A stretch of 64,000 nucleotides of DNA. It comes from Bemisia tabaci. Its lineage: Eukaryota > Arthropoda > Insecta > Hemiptera > Aleyrodidae. Shown piece by piece: positions 1 through 10,278 of the stretch (positions within the stretch are counted from its first letter, which is position 1; each line of letters begins with the position of its first letter). The notes beneath the pieces were generated by a model that did not search any database, was not told the DNA's origin, and was given only the letters and a program-made list of their open reading frames with translations. Both the position numbers and the translations under genes were made by a program. Location: assembly GCF_918797505.1 (NCBI RefSeq), contig NC_092797.1:49822157-49886156 (forward strand), in the 5' to 3' direction.

Positions 1-895
1 TTTTCAGTAAAATTGATGCGAAATGTTTTTCATTTTTAGTTCGACGCGTGACGCGGCTCATTTGTCGATGTGGAAAGTCTTAAGAAAATGTGGAAAATTC
101 AAGGAATTTTTTCCTGTCAGGCTGTAGACATCCTATCGGCGTTGTTTCTTCATTTATCTTCCATGATCTTATTGTTTTATTTTCATTCATTAGATTTTTC
201 ATCAGTTTTTCCGAATTTTATTGGATATTTTTTCAACTCTTTCACTTAAACAGTTGTATCGCTGTTGAGGGTTTAGAATCCACAAAACAGTGATTTCCTC
301 TTAATATTTCCCCCTGTTTACTTGTCCTCTTCTATCGTTTCAAATTATTTTTCTCTGTAAGTAGAGGTTCCCATCGAAGTATCAAAATCAAATTTTTCGA
401 TCGAACTCTACAAAAATAAGTCAACTATAAATTTCGCGTCCGCGGCAGTGGACCTTACGCTCCTTTTCCCCGTGGAAAGTCACAAATAGGGGAGCGCAAC
501 TTCTGTGATAGAGTTATCGGCTTGAGACTTCCCGGAGAATATGCCGTCGAGGAAAGAGGACTATTTTCAGAAGGAAAGTCCCGCGGAAAATTCAGAGGAT
601 TCCGCTCCAAGACTGAAGTCGGAATCTTGTTCAAGTAGTTACGCAGCGAGTCGATGAAGTCACAAATTGTTATACCGAATAAAACATCGCGGATAAGTGG
701 ACGAATAAAAGTTCGACGGGAAAGTTGACTTTTCCAATCGTGTTATTTCGCCCTTCGATTTCCCTTTCGCCCCGTACGACGCGATTATAGGCTAGTTCGC
801 CAGAGAAGAGTTAGAAGTTTCGTCAAGTCTAGTGGGATCCCAGTCTTTCTGCCGACGACATTTCAAGGGAAAGACAGATACACTGCCTTGTTAAC
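1..895. other. Unassigned AT-rich sequence
   Basis: I see no coding region, RNA gene or recognisable repeat here. Open frames are short and show no familiar protein motif. The only notable texture is a moderately GC-rich patch around 430-620. Confidence 0.5.
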
Positions 896-957
896 AGGGT
901 AATAAGTGGCAGGAAAAAATCGGGAACCGGGAAAAGTCAGGGATTTTTTCGATTCGT
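896..957. repeat. Word-repeat fragment, GTCAGGGAATTTT type
   Basis: The stretch opens with CAGGGTAATAAGTGGC, which resembles a decayed CAGGGTTGCCAC terminus. It then carries AAATCGGGAACCGGGAAAAG and GTCAGGGATTTTTT. It matches the interior of the better-preserved element at 34517-35070, so I read it as a truncated relative. No right end was found. Confidence 0.5.
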
Positions 958-1494
958 AGTGCCTCAGCCCGTTTGTGACGACTTGAAAAGTGCTTCACTG
1001 ATAAGTAGGGTTGGAGTAGTTCAACTTAGCCAACCCGAATTGGTATTATACACTGACAACCAACTTATCGAAGTTGTACACCAACACCATTGGCTGATAT
1101 TGAGTCGAAGCTGTCCATCCTTTTTTTTCATTGTCGAATATACTACTTGAATACTAGGTTCGAATGGTGAATTAGCACGAAGATATTTTATTAATTCACC
1201 TGAGAGTGCTTGCTGAACTGAATTCGCAGTATTTTTCTTATTTTTTCGTGAATGGGAATCTGTAAAAAAAGATTTAAAAAGAAAATAAGTGCTTCCTTGT
1301 GACGTCATCTAGCGGCATTTCTCATTTAAACACATGTATTTTAGCAGATTACAGCATTTTGTCATACCACCTTCAATAATTGTTCGATATTTAAACCTAG
1401 GATATTCTCGTGCTCAGTTGTTTTAGCATGCAGTTTCATCTTAAACATGACATTCACCACGTTTCAGACGTCGGCAAATTCTCCTCCTGGCTAG

Positions 1495-2105
1495 CGACCG
1501 GAAAAACGGGAAAAGTCAGGGAATACATGCAACTCGAGGAAGAAAAAATCAGGGAAAAGTCAGGGGATTTTTTGTGGAGCTGGGTTCCACGTAAACATTA
1601 GGTCCGCGACGGACCAGTTGATCGTTTTCAGTCACATTAAGGCCTTGTCTCCACGAGCCGTTTCACGAGATTTGTCCCAGGGAAAAATCCCACTTATGAA
1701 GTTGGGCACCAAGCATGGTACTTGTACCCCTAGGACCCACTGAGAGAAGAAGAAGAAGTGAAAACGAATTGTGCGATATTTTATTCATTACTACATTGTT
1801 AATGTTTGTTCATTGTTAAAATAATGTGTCTAATTGTCAATTGAGTGCAATTATTATTTTAATCCCGGTTAAATACTCGACTTTAACCAATTTATCTTCC
1901 CGCGAAAACTAGTCGCAGGACTGTATGAGCCCCGTCCCGTGGAGACGGTAACTGGGAAAAATCCCAGAAGTTTCATTCCTGCGATTCGAACTTGGGACAA
2001 ATCCCATGAAAACGTCCCGTGTAGACAAGGCCTAATGAAGAACCCTCACTTTTTCGTAAAAAAGTCAGGGAATTTTACTAGATGAAGTCAGGGAATGATA
2101 AAATG
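1495..2105. repeat. Word-repeat element fragment split by a MITE
   Basis: Several GGGAAAAGTCAGGGAAT words lie at 1505-1575 and two more at 2060-2098. Between them sits the GGCCTTGTC MITE at 1641-2032. The simplest reading is one older CAGGG-type element broken by a younger MITE. The outer ends are not recognisable, so the limits are approximate. Confidence 0.45.
1641..2032. mobile_element. PIF/Harbinger-like MITE with TAA duplications
   Basis: Inverted ends GGCCTTGTCTCCACGAG and its near-complement finishing GTAGACAAGGCC extend inward about 45 bp, through GGGATTTGTCCC on both sides. TAA flanks the element at 1638-1640 and 2033-2035. Three-bp TWA duplications with GGCC-type ends are typical of PIF/Harbinger and Tourist-like MITEs. 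There is no ORF, so it is non-autonomous. The superfamily is inferred from ends and duplication only. Confidence 0.65.
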
Positions 2106-2585
2106 AAATTTTGCCAGCGAGTAATTCATCGAGCGAAATTGGGCAACATCGGAAAGCTCTTAGGAGGTTTTTTTCTGAGGACGGGAGCACAGGTAGCGGT
2201 GGCCTACCTGTTGCTTGAAAGCACGACGACGCGCAAGCTGGAACTTCCCGGTCGATCCGTCTATCAAGGGACCGGGGCAGCACCCGCTCGCTTCAGATGT
2301 TGAGGCGTAGTTGCCAGACGATGCTGCCAAATGGAGATTTCTCCGCCGCGCGGGGTGCGGAAGGGCGAGATCCGGCAACGCTGCGAAGGGAGCCACGCTC
2401 CAGGCGGAAAAAGAGCGGCTCAAAGCTCGCTTTTTTTATTTAATAAATGGAAATGTGTTTCTTTCTTCTTTTCCGTGGAGTTGGTGATTGCGAAAGACTT
2501 TGAACTCTCTCGCAACTTTCAGGACCCCACTGTTGCGCCAGATTTATGAGACGTCCTAATCCCGTGTCGGGCCAAGCTAAACAAA
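2106..2585. other. Unassigned GC-rich patch
   Basis: GC-rich sequence with overlapping short frames on both strands. None has a recognisable domain, and no splice pattern could be supported. It could be a remnant of an old element or regulatory DNA. Confidence 0.35.
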
Positions 2586-2835
2586 CCGCCGCGCTGAGGA
2601 AAAACGACTAATGGACGTTCGAATGTTGCCAAGCTTCTTTACTCAAAAATGTGTATGTTTCAGAAAGTTTTGATTAATTTTTCTTGAAATTTGCAGATAC
2701 TTAAGTTAAAGTTCTGAAGAATCTCTCTGGAAAATTGAAAGAAAAATATTTACAACTTCTCCGGAAAAATCTAAGCTACATAAGAGTGAATTTGACAACC
2801 TTTAAAGGCTCATACGTCGTTTTTCCTTGGTCCGG
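2586..2835. mobile_element. CTGCCG-family MITE, diverged copy
   Basis: The left end reads CCGCCGCGCTGAGGAAAAAC and the right end gives the complement of GTACCGGACCAAGGAAAAA. The inner anchors match the other copies: a TTGCC block near the left end and GGCTCATACGTCG near the right end. At 250 bp it has the family length. No clean 4-bp duplication remains, so it is an old copy. Confidence 0.6.
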
Positions 2836-2908
2836 TACGCTCATCTTCGCGCCAAAGGTGCTTGAACCGTTTTGGTGGACGAATTCGTGACCAGTCCGCG
2901 AATATCCA

Positions 2909-5243
2909 CACTCAAAAAAAGCTCCGGCCGTGGAGGCCAGAAGCACCGGATCTGGAGCACGGACTGAATGGGCTATATGGCACTACCGTTCGCCTACGCG
3001 CCTGACGGCCGGATTGCTACGTGCGGGGACGACGCGGATTGCAACGGACATGAAAACCGTAAGTCGCGGCCTCGAGCGGCATAGGCAGCTTGCGCTCTAG
3101 GCGCTACTTACGGGCTGGATGGCCGGAGCTCTGCGCGCCGCCGCTGTCCGCGACGTGGTGGATTTTTTCGGAACTACAGCTGAAAATTCACCATTAAAGT
3201 ACATAGAAAAGAAAAACTTTCCAGCAAAGTTTTAAACATTGAGTGAATTATCTTGTGTCAATTTCTGAACAAGATTTTTTTTCTTTCCTTCTTTTTAAAA
3301 TAGGTATATATTTCTTTGTTGATAGTTCATAACAATTTAGTTTCAGGAAAGTGATGGATAATTCACTGTCTAAGAAAGAAAAAGAGCATATGAACGTTAG
3401 CTTGTTGATCACGTTTCAGATATCAAGAGAGATTTGAACTCCTTGGCTGATAGTTCAGCAAGTCAATTTGAGAAAAGAGATAAATCTTAGAGAAGAGATG
3501 ATGCTTATTGAGAAAGAAAATCAGCATATGAATGTTACCTTATTCATCGTGTAGAGATATCAAGAGAAATTTTCAAAAACCTAACTTTAATGTTGCAAGC
3601 CTTCATAGAAATAAATAAAGCACTGGGGAAGCACTGGAAGGAACAAATGTAGATAGATCAAAAATTCTTGCTACCTATTTTAAATGTAGAACAGACTGTC
3701 CAAGGTATGATAAATTGCTAAAACTCATTGCAGCGAAAAATGTAAATTGAAAAATCATTTTTATCACTTGGCAGCCCGTTCTCAATAAATGTAATTACTT
3801 TCACTCAATGAGAATTCAGCATTTGTCAAAAACAAAACCTGGTTCATCCCTCAATAAAAAATACGAATGCAAAGTAGGAAATCACCTAAATGATTAACAA
3901 AGGAAAACCACAGGCGTAGGTCTAGGTACTTACAGATTTTTACTCCTTACGACTAGAAGAGCTTCAGAATCTTGAAAATGAGGTTGAGAATATTTCAAAG
4001 TGTAAATTCAGTAGTAAAAGTTGACAAAACTTCAAGATATAACTCTCCGCAATAACTACCGGATACAATTTCCACAAAATATTAGCGAAGAAATATACCA
4101 CCGAAAATTGTCACACTTGTTAAAATTATAGATCTTCCCTTCAGCAAACTGAAGCGCGATTCACACAAAATTTTACCACTATTACAGTAACACTGAGCTC
4201 CCTAGAATTGGGATATGGAATCAGAGAGATTATTCACAGCAACAACGTTCGAGCTTGCTCTCACTATCAGATAATCTGCGCAGGATGGGATCTGTACAGT
4301 TTCCGCTATCAAACAGCTGTTCTTGTAACAGAGAGGGAAGATGTCAGAGACTGCAATACTACTCACAGTTGAAAACATCTATGAGTTAGAGATTAGATCG
4401 AAATGGAATAAAAACTGTATCCTCTTACACAGGCAGAACAAAGCAAAAGCAGTGATGATAGAATACAGTCAGCAATAAATGGATATTCTCGTGCCTACAT
4501 TATCAGTATTTTAGTGTGGCGGTAATTTACTCTGTGGGAAGATGCGTGGCAGGTAATTGATTGCTTTTCTTTAATTTAAGTTCTTTCCCTTAGTAGGGGG
4601 AAAATAAGTGAATTGCAAACGAACTTACAGGGGGAGAGGATATGAGCTCAGTGCGTAGGTACTACCAAAACTGACAATTTTCACTTAACTCTCGTCGCAT
4701 TTCCGAAAGTATTTGACAAGCGTTATCACACAGAACTTTAGAATCAATCGTGCACCACACAGAATCAAGAAAATATATCGGAAACCTCCAAAATTAAACG
4801 AAAAACGAACACACGTAATGAGCAATGACCAAGCAATTTAGCGACTAGATTCTAACCTCAATAAACAACGCTGAGTGGTGGCTCCCGAATATGTTCAAGG
4901 CTGGCGGCAACTTTAAATTCACGCACTGAATAACATTGACGTAAAATATTATAATTTTCTGCGAATATACACGGAGCCGTCTGAATTTTAATCTGATGGT
5001 GACGCCATTTTCCGAAAACTGAATCTCACCTCACTGCCAACGGCCGTGGAAGCGGTTGGTTCCGATCCTGAAACCCGTAACTTACGCTCGGCTCCTATCC
5101 GGTGTTACGGCCACGAAGGCCGCGCGAGCTCCACGGGACATCGGCCGCGGCATCCGGTACTAGCTGGCTGACGGCGCGTTACCACCGGGATCACCAGTGT
5201 CCAGAGCAACCGGGTCACAGGGCCGTAGTTTTTTTTTTGAGTG
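2909..5243. mobile_element. 2.3-kb CACTC-terminated, CACTA-like element
   Basis: The left end is CACTCAAAAAAAGCTCCGGC and the right end is GGCCGTAG followed by a T run and GAGTG, giving inverted termini. CA flanks both ends (2907-2908 and 5244-5245) as a 2-bp target duplication. The outer ~250 bp on each side are strongly GC-rich with repeated CCGG and GGCC words, like CACTA subterminal repeats. The middle (3180-5000) is AT-rich with no substantial ORF and holds a diverged ~70-bp direct repeat near 3373-3460 and 3508-3590. CACTA/EnSpm membership is inferred from termini and duplication length. Confidence 0.6.
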
Positions 5244-5245
5244 CA

Positions 5246-5763
5246 TCCAGCGAAAAGTTTCAAAGGGGCGATCGTAAGCAAACAGGGACGAGTTGAGAGG
5301 GGATGAGATATTTTTAAGGGTGAATAATCTGTCACATCTTTGTGAATGCGATTCGCTTACGTGCCTAGGGATCTGAGCGAGAATTTTTCGTTTCAGAGAA
5401 GGTTCCCGGGAATATCTGACTGAAATCTAATATACCGGGAAACTTTGATCGAGAAACACACACACTTATTCGCAAAAAGACGGTTATCATTACTCACGTG
5501 CACTTTTGAGAAACGCCGGAAACTCTCCAAATGGTTCCCCGGAACTCTCCAGTTCTCGTTTATGGCACTTGGCTTTCCCGGAAAATTTTGATCCCCATAG
5601 AACGAGTATGTGCCTCTCAAAACAGCTGGAGGGAACTAGGTTAAGGGGCTAAGGGGCCCCCAAACTCAGGTCAAAATACGAATGTCCCCTTCGGCACCCC
5701 TAAGTTCAGAAGGGCCTCTTTGGGCCCTTTTAAACCTGTAGCCCCCCCCCCCTCCCGTTCAGC
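5246..5763. other. Unassigned sequence with C run
   Basis: No gene or family member recognised. A C11 run lies at 5742-5752 next to several blocks of GGGCC and CCCCTT. Two partly similar CCGGGAAA...TTTTGATC motifs (near 5436 and 5577) are direct repeats too weak to name. Confidence 0.35.
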
Positions 5764-6042
5764 GACGGTAAAACTGCAAAAACGCATATCGCGGTCACGG
5801 TGTTTCGAAATCTCCTCTACTATTTTATTTTTTTAAAAAAAGTAAATTTTATTTTTTAAGAAGGAGTTCAAGCCAATATCGTAGCTTAAAGTTTTTACAG
5901 AATATATTTTATAAAGAGAATAAAAATCACAGAAAATTTCAAAAAAGATGCGTTCAGTAGTTTCCCAAGTAAAGAACTCCGCATGACAGGAAGTCTGCAA
6001 CGCCGCCCCCCCGAGATACGCAAGTCTGCAGTTCCACCATCA
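5764..6042. mobile_element. CGACGGTGAAACTGC-family MITE
   Basis: The left end CGACGGTAAAACTGC pairs with GCAGTTCCACCATCA at the right. Inside each end are related blocks: an 'ATCTCGG...CGACG' type block on the left, and GACAGGAAGTCTGCAACG plus CGAGATACG on the right. The same layout recurs at 24893, 28434 and 63617. It is non-coding. Target duplication and superfamily are not resolved. Confidence 0.6.
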
Positions 6043-6877
6043 CTATTCTCTTTTCGGCGTGGCTCGTGCCTCAAAAAGTCCAAAGTCATATGCAACAGGA
6101 AATTCATTTTTCGGTACGTTTGTACGAGTCTCCAAGGATGATTGACGTCACAGAATGCCTTACATTTCCGATCAAAAGTGTGTCAGCTGAAAATGCCACG
6201 AGCATTCGTCTCCTAAATGAATAAACATTAGTAAGAGTACAGAAACTGTTGAGATCATGTGCTTTCTTCAAAAGCAGGTCGATGGAAACAACGCCAATCG
6301 AATTCATCGAATGATTCTGTGGACTCGTATGTGGAGCAGTTCATTTCTATAAAATAAGCAGTTTGTCTTCGGAAAAAAAGGGAATAAAGGGAAAATTAAA
6401 TTCCTCGAGTGGGAATATCGAACCGTGAAACATGCCTGCTCTGCCGAATGAATTGATTTTGATAATGGAGTGTTATCATGAGGATGATACTTTATCCACT
6501 CTCCAATCGCTTAAAAATTCTCTTTGAAAGGAAAAACCCCGCGACTTGAAAAGGGAATGGAAAATTCCCGTAGCGAGGGATATCCCAACTTGGAGGCGGT
6601 TCCATCCGAATGGCGTATTTTAAACGCTCCGGGGTGAGTCATTAAAAAGTCGTGAGAGGGCTGGCAGCGAGTAAATGAGAAGCTACATCCCCCATCCATA
6701 ATCAATCAAAACAGTTGATGCCGGAAATTGTGCCGCGCGCACGTTGAAATGTGATCAATACACCAAGAGTAGCAATACCCTGAATATCTTTATCAGCTAC
6801 ATCAGGACTGACGATCAGTTTATGACGCCGTCGGTGTCGGTCTCGCAACACCACGTGGAATAACATATCGCTAACTT
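6043..6877. other. Unassigned sequence
   Basis: AT-rich sequence with short frames only. No protein motif and no palindrome large enough to call. Confidence 0.4.
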
Positions 6878-7265
6878 CATGTACAAATGTACCACAGTTC
6901 CTAAATAACATGTCCTAGAGTCCCTTTATACTGAGAGTCAAGACAATGCGAATCCATTTCTGATTGGTTAACCGGATTTTAGGCCTTCACAGTGTCACAA
7001 ACGGGAATAAAGATTACAGTTTCACCGATTGCAAAGATTATAATCTGGAATGGACCGGGGAATTACGGGTTCGGCAAGGAACAAACGGAATGAGGGAAGG
7101 AACGAAGAAAGGAATTCGAGAATGGGCCGATCAAAGATCACGAAAAACGTTCAATTTCTGTAATCTTTATTCCCGTTTGTGACTCCATGAAGGGTGTTGT
7201 CTCGACTCTCAGTATAAAGGGACTCTACATGTACCAATGTACCACAGTTCCTAAATAACATGTCC
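6878..7265. repeat. 38-bp direct repeats bracketing a MITE
   Basis: The 38-bp segment at 6878-6915, beginning CATGTACAAATGTACC and ending AACATGTCC, recurs at 7228-7265 with one mismatch. The two copies abut the two ends of the TAGAGTCCC element exactly. This is far longer than a normal target duplication and could be an earlier tandem duplication or an unusual insertion event. Confidence 0.85.
6916..7227 (+). mobile_element. TAGAGTCCC-ended MITE, copy 1
   Basis: The 312-bp element begins TAGAGTCCCTTTATACTGAG and ends with its complement; the inverted ends run about 28 bp. A second pair of inverted blocks lies inside (ACAAACGGGAATAAAGATTA). The closely similar copy at 19318-19628 lies in the opposite orientation. 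A 7-bp near-match (CATGTCC/CATGTAC) abuts the ends but is part of a longer direct repeat. A P-like or other superfamily with 7-8-bp duplications is possible, but not established. Confidence 0.8.
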
Positions 7266-7900
7266 TAAAAGAACTTACAAAATGCCTGGGACGTCGGGGG
7301 GGCTCAACACATTCATCGACCAGCATACAAAAATATATGCACAAGAAAATAAAAAACAGCTGCTTTCTATGTAGGTGTGTTTTAAGTTCTCCAAAGAAAA
7401 TGAGCGTTCGTTGCGATGAAAGAACTTTCTCGACAAAATTTCAACCATCAACTTTGAGAAAACTACACTACCCTTAAAAAAATAAATTCTAGAAAAATGA
7501 ATCTCGTCCGCCGTTTGACATCGGAAGCATTGAATAAAGGTATCACAGATTAATCTATTCTAATTATGTAAGGTCCCTCTCCGCCATCTTGTTGTTGAGC
7601 TGGTGCGCCATTTGAGTGCATCGCCACTAGTATACTAGAATACCCATTGAGCTCAGGGGAGAATTTCACGAGCGCCACCGCGCGCCGTTCGCAGCGCTTC
7701 ATGGCCCAAAACTCAAGAATAGGAAGAAATAAGTCGGATGATGACAGAGAGATCACGAAAGTTTCGTAACTGATGTTTTTAGAGTCGCTAATGTCGAATT
7801 TGATGTCAAATTGCCTACATTTTAACACCCTGACCTATTAATTGTGGGCAAGTTTATGGCACGCTGCGGCGCGGCCGCGGCGTGCTGCCAGCTCGAAAAG
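7266..7900. other. Unassigned sequence
   Basis: No recognised coding region. The last 50 bp (about 7855-7890) are very GC-rich (GGCGCGGCCGCGGCG) and probably belong with the palindrome that follows. Confidence 0.35.
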
Positions 7901-7986
7901 CGCACTGACGCCTACAAACCTAAGTGAATACTTCAAGCATTGCGCAATGCGTGAAGTAGCCCGTTAGGTTTGTAGGCGTCAGTGCG
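7901..7986. repeat. GCGCAATGC-centred palindrome, copy 1
   Basis: An 86-bp palindrome opens CGCACTGACGCCTACAAACC and closes with the complement. It is centred on GCATTGCGCAATGC at 7943/7944. The copy at 54777-54864 has the same centre and arms, and both are associated with a GGCACGCTGCGGCGCGGC-like block, so this is a repeated element core. No target duplication was identified. Confidence 0.75.
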
Positions 7987-8010
7987 CGTTTCACGCAGGC
8001 ATATATATTC

Positions 8011-8199
8011 GGACTGCGTTCAGCAGAAAGGAAGCAAGCCACATCAGCTATTGCCAAATTTAATCGGACAATGTAATTTTTTACATGAAAATGGTTGGGT
8101 GGATTTTCGGGTGCATTTCAGTGAATTTTCTGCTTAGTACGAAGCAAATTCCTTACAATTTTCAAACGTGGCTTGGTTCCTTTCTGCTAAACGCGGTCC
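8011..8199. mobile_element. GGACCGCGTT-family MITE, copy 1
   Basis: The left end GGACTGCGTTCAGCAGAAAG continues into GAAGCAAGCCACATCAGC. The right end is TTTCTGCTAAACGCGGTCC. This copy is shorter than its sisters (189 bp) because the right subterminal block is missing. Related copies lie at 26042, 26938, 36190, 41672 and 47716. Non-coding. Confidence 0.75.
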
Positions 8200-8218
8200 A
8201 TTTGTGTGTATTCTCTCA

Positions 8219-8571
8219 CAGGGTGTCTATCGGTCCCCAAAAGTCCCCAATTATCCCCGATTTTGGAAGGGTGTCCCCGATATCCCCGAAAGTTCCCAAT
8301 TTTCTCGTTCAGGTCCCCACAAAATGACAAAAATCGTCCTAAAAAAAACTGAAGTGTTGCTTGGTTTTTCGTGTGTTTTCATCGGTTGAACATAACTTGT
8401 AAAATTAGTCGTATAAAATACACCTTTGAACCCTCTAACTAGCTCCCTTTCTCTTACTTTTTCGGGAAAAGCTCCCTTTCTCTTACTTTTTCGGGAAAAA
8501 AGTCCCCGTTTTTCTTGATAAAACATCCCTAAAAGTCCCCGAAAGTCCCCAATTTTGGTTTTCTATAACTG
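8219..8571. mobile_element. CAGGGTGTCTA element, TCCCC-word type
   Basis: The element begins CAGGGTGTCTATCGGTCC. It then carries repeated words of the type AAAGTCCCCAATTTT and TCCCCGA. It is collinear with 52293-53269 but lacks the final TAGACACCCTG. A 28-bp unit (AGCTCCCTTTCTCTTACTTT...) is duplicated in tandem at 8442-8498. hAT-like membership is inferred from the CAGGG terminus and from the 8-bp duplication of the related element at 34517. Confidence 0.65.
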
Positions 8572-8582
8572 TCTCATAACCA

Positions 8583-8814
8583 CACTGGAACAAAAAACAC
8601 ATCGGATCTAGAGTCCAGACTCTTAAAAACATCCACAAGAAAAAGTACTCTTGATTCAATCAGAATCTAGCTTAAATGAAGAACCAAGCCTCTTAGTTTA
8701 AGCGGATTTCGTTTTGATTCAAGCAAAAATCCGATTGAATCAAGAGTTTTTTTTCTAGTCCATGTTTTCAAGAGTCTGGACTCTAGATCCAATGTGTTAT
8801 TTTTTTTTCCAGTG
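8583..8814. mobile_element. CACTGG foldback MITE, copy 1
   Basis: The element begins CACTGGAACAAAAAACAC and ends ...TTTTTTTTCCAGTG. The next inverted block is GGATCTAGAGTCCAGACTC, then TACTCTTGATTCAATC, so most of the 232 bp folds back on itself. CA flanks both ends, a 2-bp duplication. Sisters lie at 9605, 10051 and 52924. Confidence 0.85.
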
Positions 8815-9075
8815 CACGTTTTGATCTTACAACTCGCATTCGGTAAGGAACACTACCCCAGAGAAGTAACAACGTCATGAGCACCTCGAATGATAATTGG
8901 TCCCGCGCTTCGTAAGCCCCAACCTCGTTTCCTAGCCCCCCCTCCCCCCTCCCTTCAGGGCTCCCGTTTCCTCCGGGCTGTTCTCCAAACAGTAACTCTC
9001 TTTTATCGCTCATTATCATCGGGCCGTTCGCTGTCATGTCGGGCTCATTACCTGCTGTCCCCGCGCGGTTCTATG

Positions 9076-9328
9076 CTGCCGTGCTAAGGAAAAACGCCGT
9101 ATGAACCTACAGGCGTTGCCGAATTTCCTTCGATAAAGGACGAATTCTCTGGTGAACTTGTGAATATTTTCTTTCCAATTTTTCAGATAATTTTGCTCGC
9201 AATTTGACCTAAAGTTCCTGAAAATTTCATGGAAAAATCTTCATGACTTTCCTCAAAAATGAACATTTTATCGAAGGAAATTTGGCAACTCTCGAATGTT
9301 CATACGGCGTTCTTCCTTAGCACGGCAG
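9076..9328. mobile_element. CTGCCG-family MITE, intact copy
   Basis: Ends are CTGCCGTGCTAAGGAAAAAC and its complement finishing CTTAGCACGGCAG, followed inward by CGCCGTATGAAC. Length is 253 bp. TATG flanks both ends (9072-9075 and 9329-9332), a perfect 4-bp duplication. This is one of the best copies for defining the family. It lies just upstream of the possible first exon at 9345-9569, so it could supply upstream DNA to it. Confidence 0.88.
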
Positions 9329-9344
9329 TATGATCTATTCCGTC

Positions 9345-9569
9345 CGCTCTACGTCTCCTCGGGACGGAACCCAGAGACCCGAAACGGAGACGCGGTTGGA
9401 GCCAGCGGAACCGCAGCATCAGTTACAGCGGTTGGCAGTGGAACCGTGCATGGCGATGACAGTCCGCTGGCTTTTGGCCTCGCGTCCCGCCTCTTCGAGA
9501 ATGGGACTGTCGCAAACTTTAGGTGGAGCGAAAAGGGAGTATTCCAAACGGAAAATGGCTCAAATCACG
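9345..9569 (+). other. Candidate first exon with splice donor
   Basis: A GC-rich stretch ends in an ATG at 9555 in good initiation context (A at -3, G at +4). It encodes Met-Ala-Gln-Ile-Thr, followed directly by the donor GTGAGTATAC at 9570. GC-rich leader, short coding start and consensus donor together resemble a 5' untranslated exon. The frame also continues upstream without a stop, so the start is uncertain. No matching downstream exon could be proven in the window. The call rests on composition and splice consensus only. Confidence 0.3.
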
Positions 9570-9594
9570 GTGAGTATACCTTTAAAGCTCATTT

Positions 9595-9947
9595 CGTCGC
9601 TCCTCAGTGGAAAATAAAAAACACATTGGATCTAGAGTCCAGACTCTAGAAAACATTGACTAGAAAAAGGACTCTTGATTCAATCAGATTTAAGCTTAAA
9701 TCGAAAGGAAATCCGCTCAAATTAAGAGGCTTGGTTCTTGATTTAAGCTTAAATCTGATTGAATTAAGAGTATTTTTTCTCGTCGATGTTTTTAAGAGTC
9801 TGGACTCTAGATCCAATGTGTTTTTTTTCCAGTGCTCTGACTTAAGGGCGTATCTCAGTTTAACGTAAGCCTTCGTTTTCGTATAATTCTATGATTTACG
9901 GGGCTCATGTAGGAATCGAGGTTCGCCCTTACGCCAGAGGAGCGACG
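9595..9947. mobile_element. CGTCGCTCC 122-bp MITE carrying an insertion
   Basis: The ends CGTCGCTCCT and AGGAGCGACG belong to the 122-bp CGTCGCTCC palindrome family. The left terminal repeat is interrupted by a CACTGG foldback. Removing that foldback and one CT restores CGTCGCTCCTCTGACTTAAG, the complement of the right end apart from a few substitutions. Net length is about 121 bp. The flanking 4 bp (ATTT and AAAA) do not match, so this copy is older. Confidence 0.8.
9605..9834. mobile_element. CACTGG foldback MITE, copy 2
   Basis: A 230-bp copy starting CAGTGGAAAATAAAAAACAC (one change in the end) and ending TTTTTTTTCCAGTG. CT flanks both ends. Its host is the terminal repeat of the MITE at 9595-9947, so the pre-insertion sequence is known and the 2-bp duplication is confirmed internally. 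Confidence 0.88.
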
Positions 9948-10050
9948 AAAAGAGCTTGTTCAGGAATTTTTAATCATTGCATTTTTGAAAAGTAAACAGC
10001 GAACGTACTTCTCGGGGATTTTATCGGATTTTTCTAATGATCTTAGCCCA

Positions 10051-10278
10051 CACTGGAAAAAAAAAACACATTGAATCTAGAGTCCAAAAACATCGACAAG
10101 TAAAAATACTCTTGATTCAATCGAATTTTTGCTTAAATCAAGAACCAAGCCTCTTAATTTGAGCGGATTTCCTTTTGATTTAAGCTTAAATCTGATTGAA
10201 TCAAGAGGTATTTTTCTTGTCAATGTTTTCAAGAGTCTGGACTCTAGATCCGATGTGTTTTTTTTTTTTTTTCCAGTG
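10051..10278. mobile_element. CACTGG foldback MITE, copy 3
   Basis: A 228-bp copy from CACTGG plus an A run to a T run plus CCAGTG, flanked by CA on both sides. Inner inverted blocks (TCTAGAGTCC, CTCTTGATTCAATC) match copies 1, 2 and 4. The first CAGACTCTT block is lost from the left arm. Confidence 0.85.

Noticed and set aside
9296..9649. 117-residue open frame on the plus strand
   Set aside because: It starts inside the CTGCCG MITE end and finishes inside the CACTGG foldback, so the frame crosses two transposons. Only the middle GC-rich part is kept, as a weak exon candidate.
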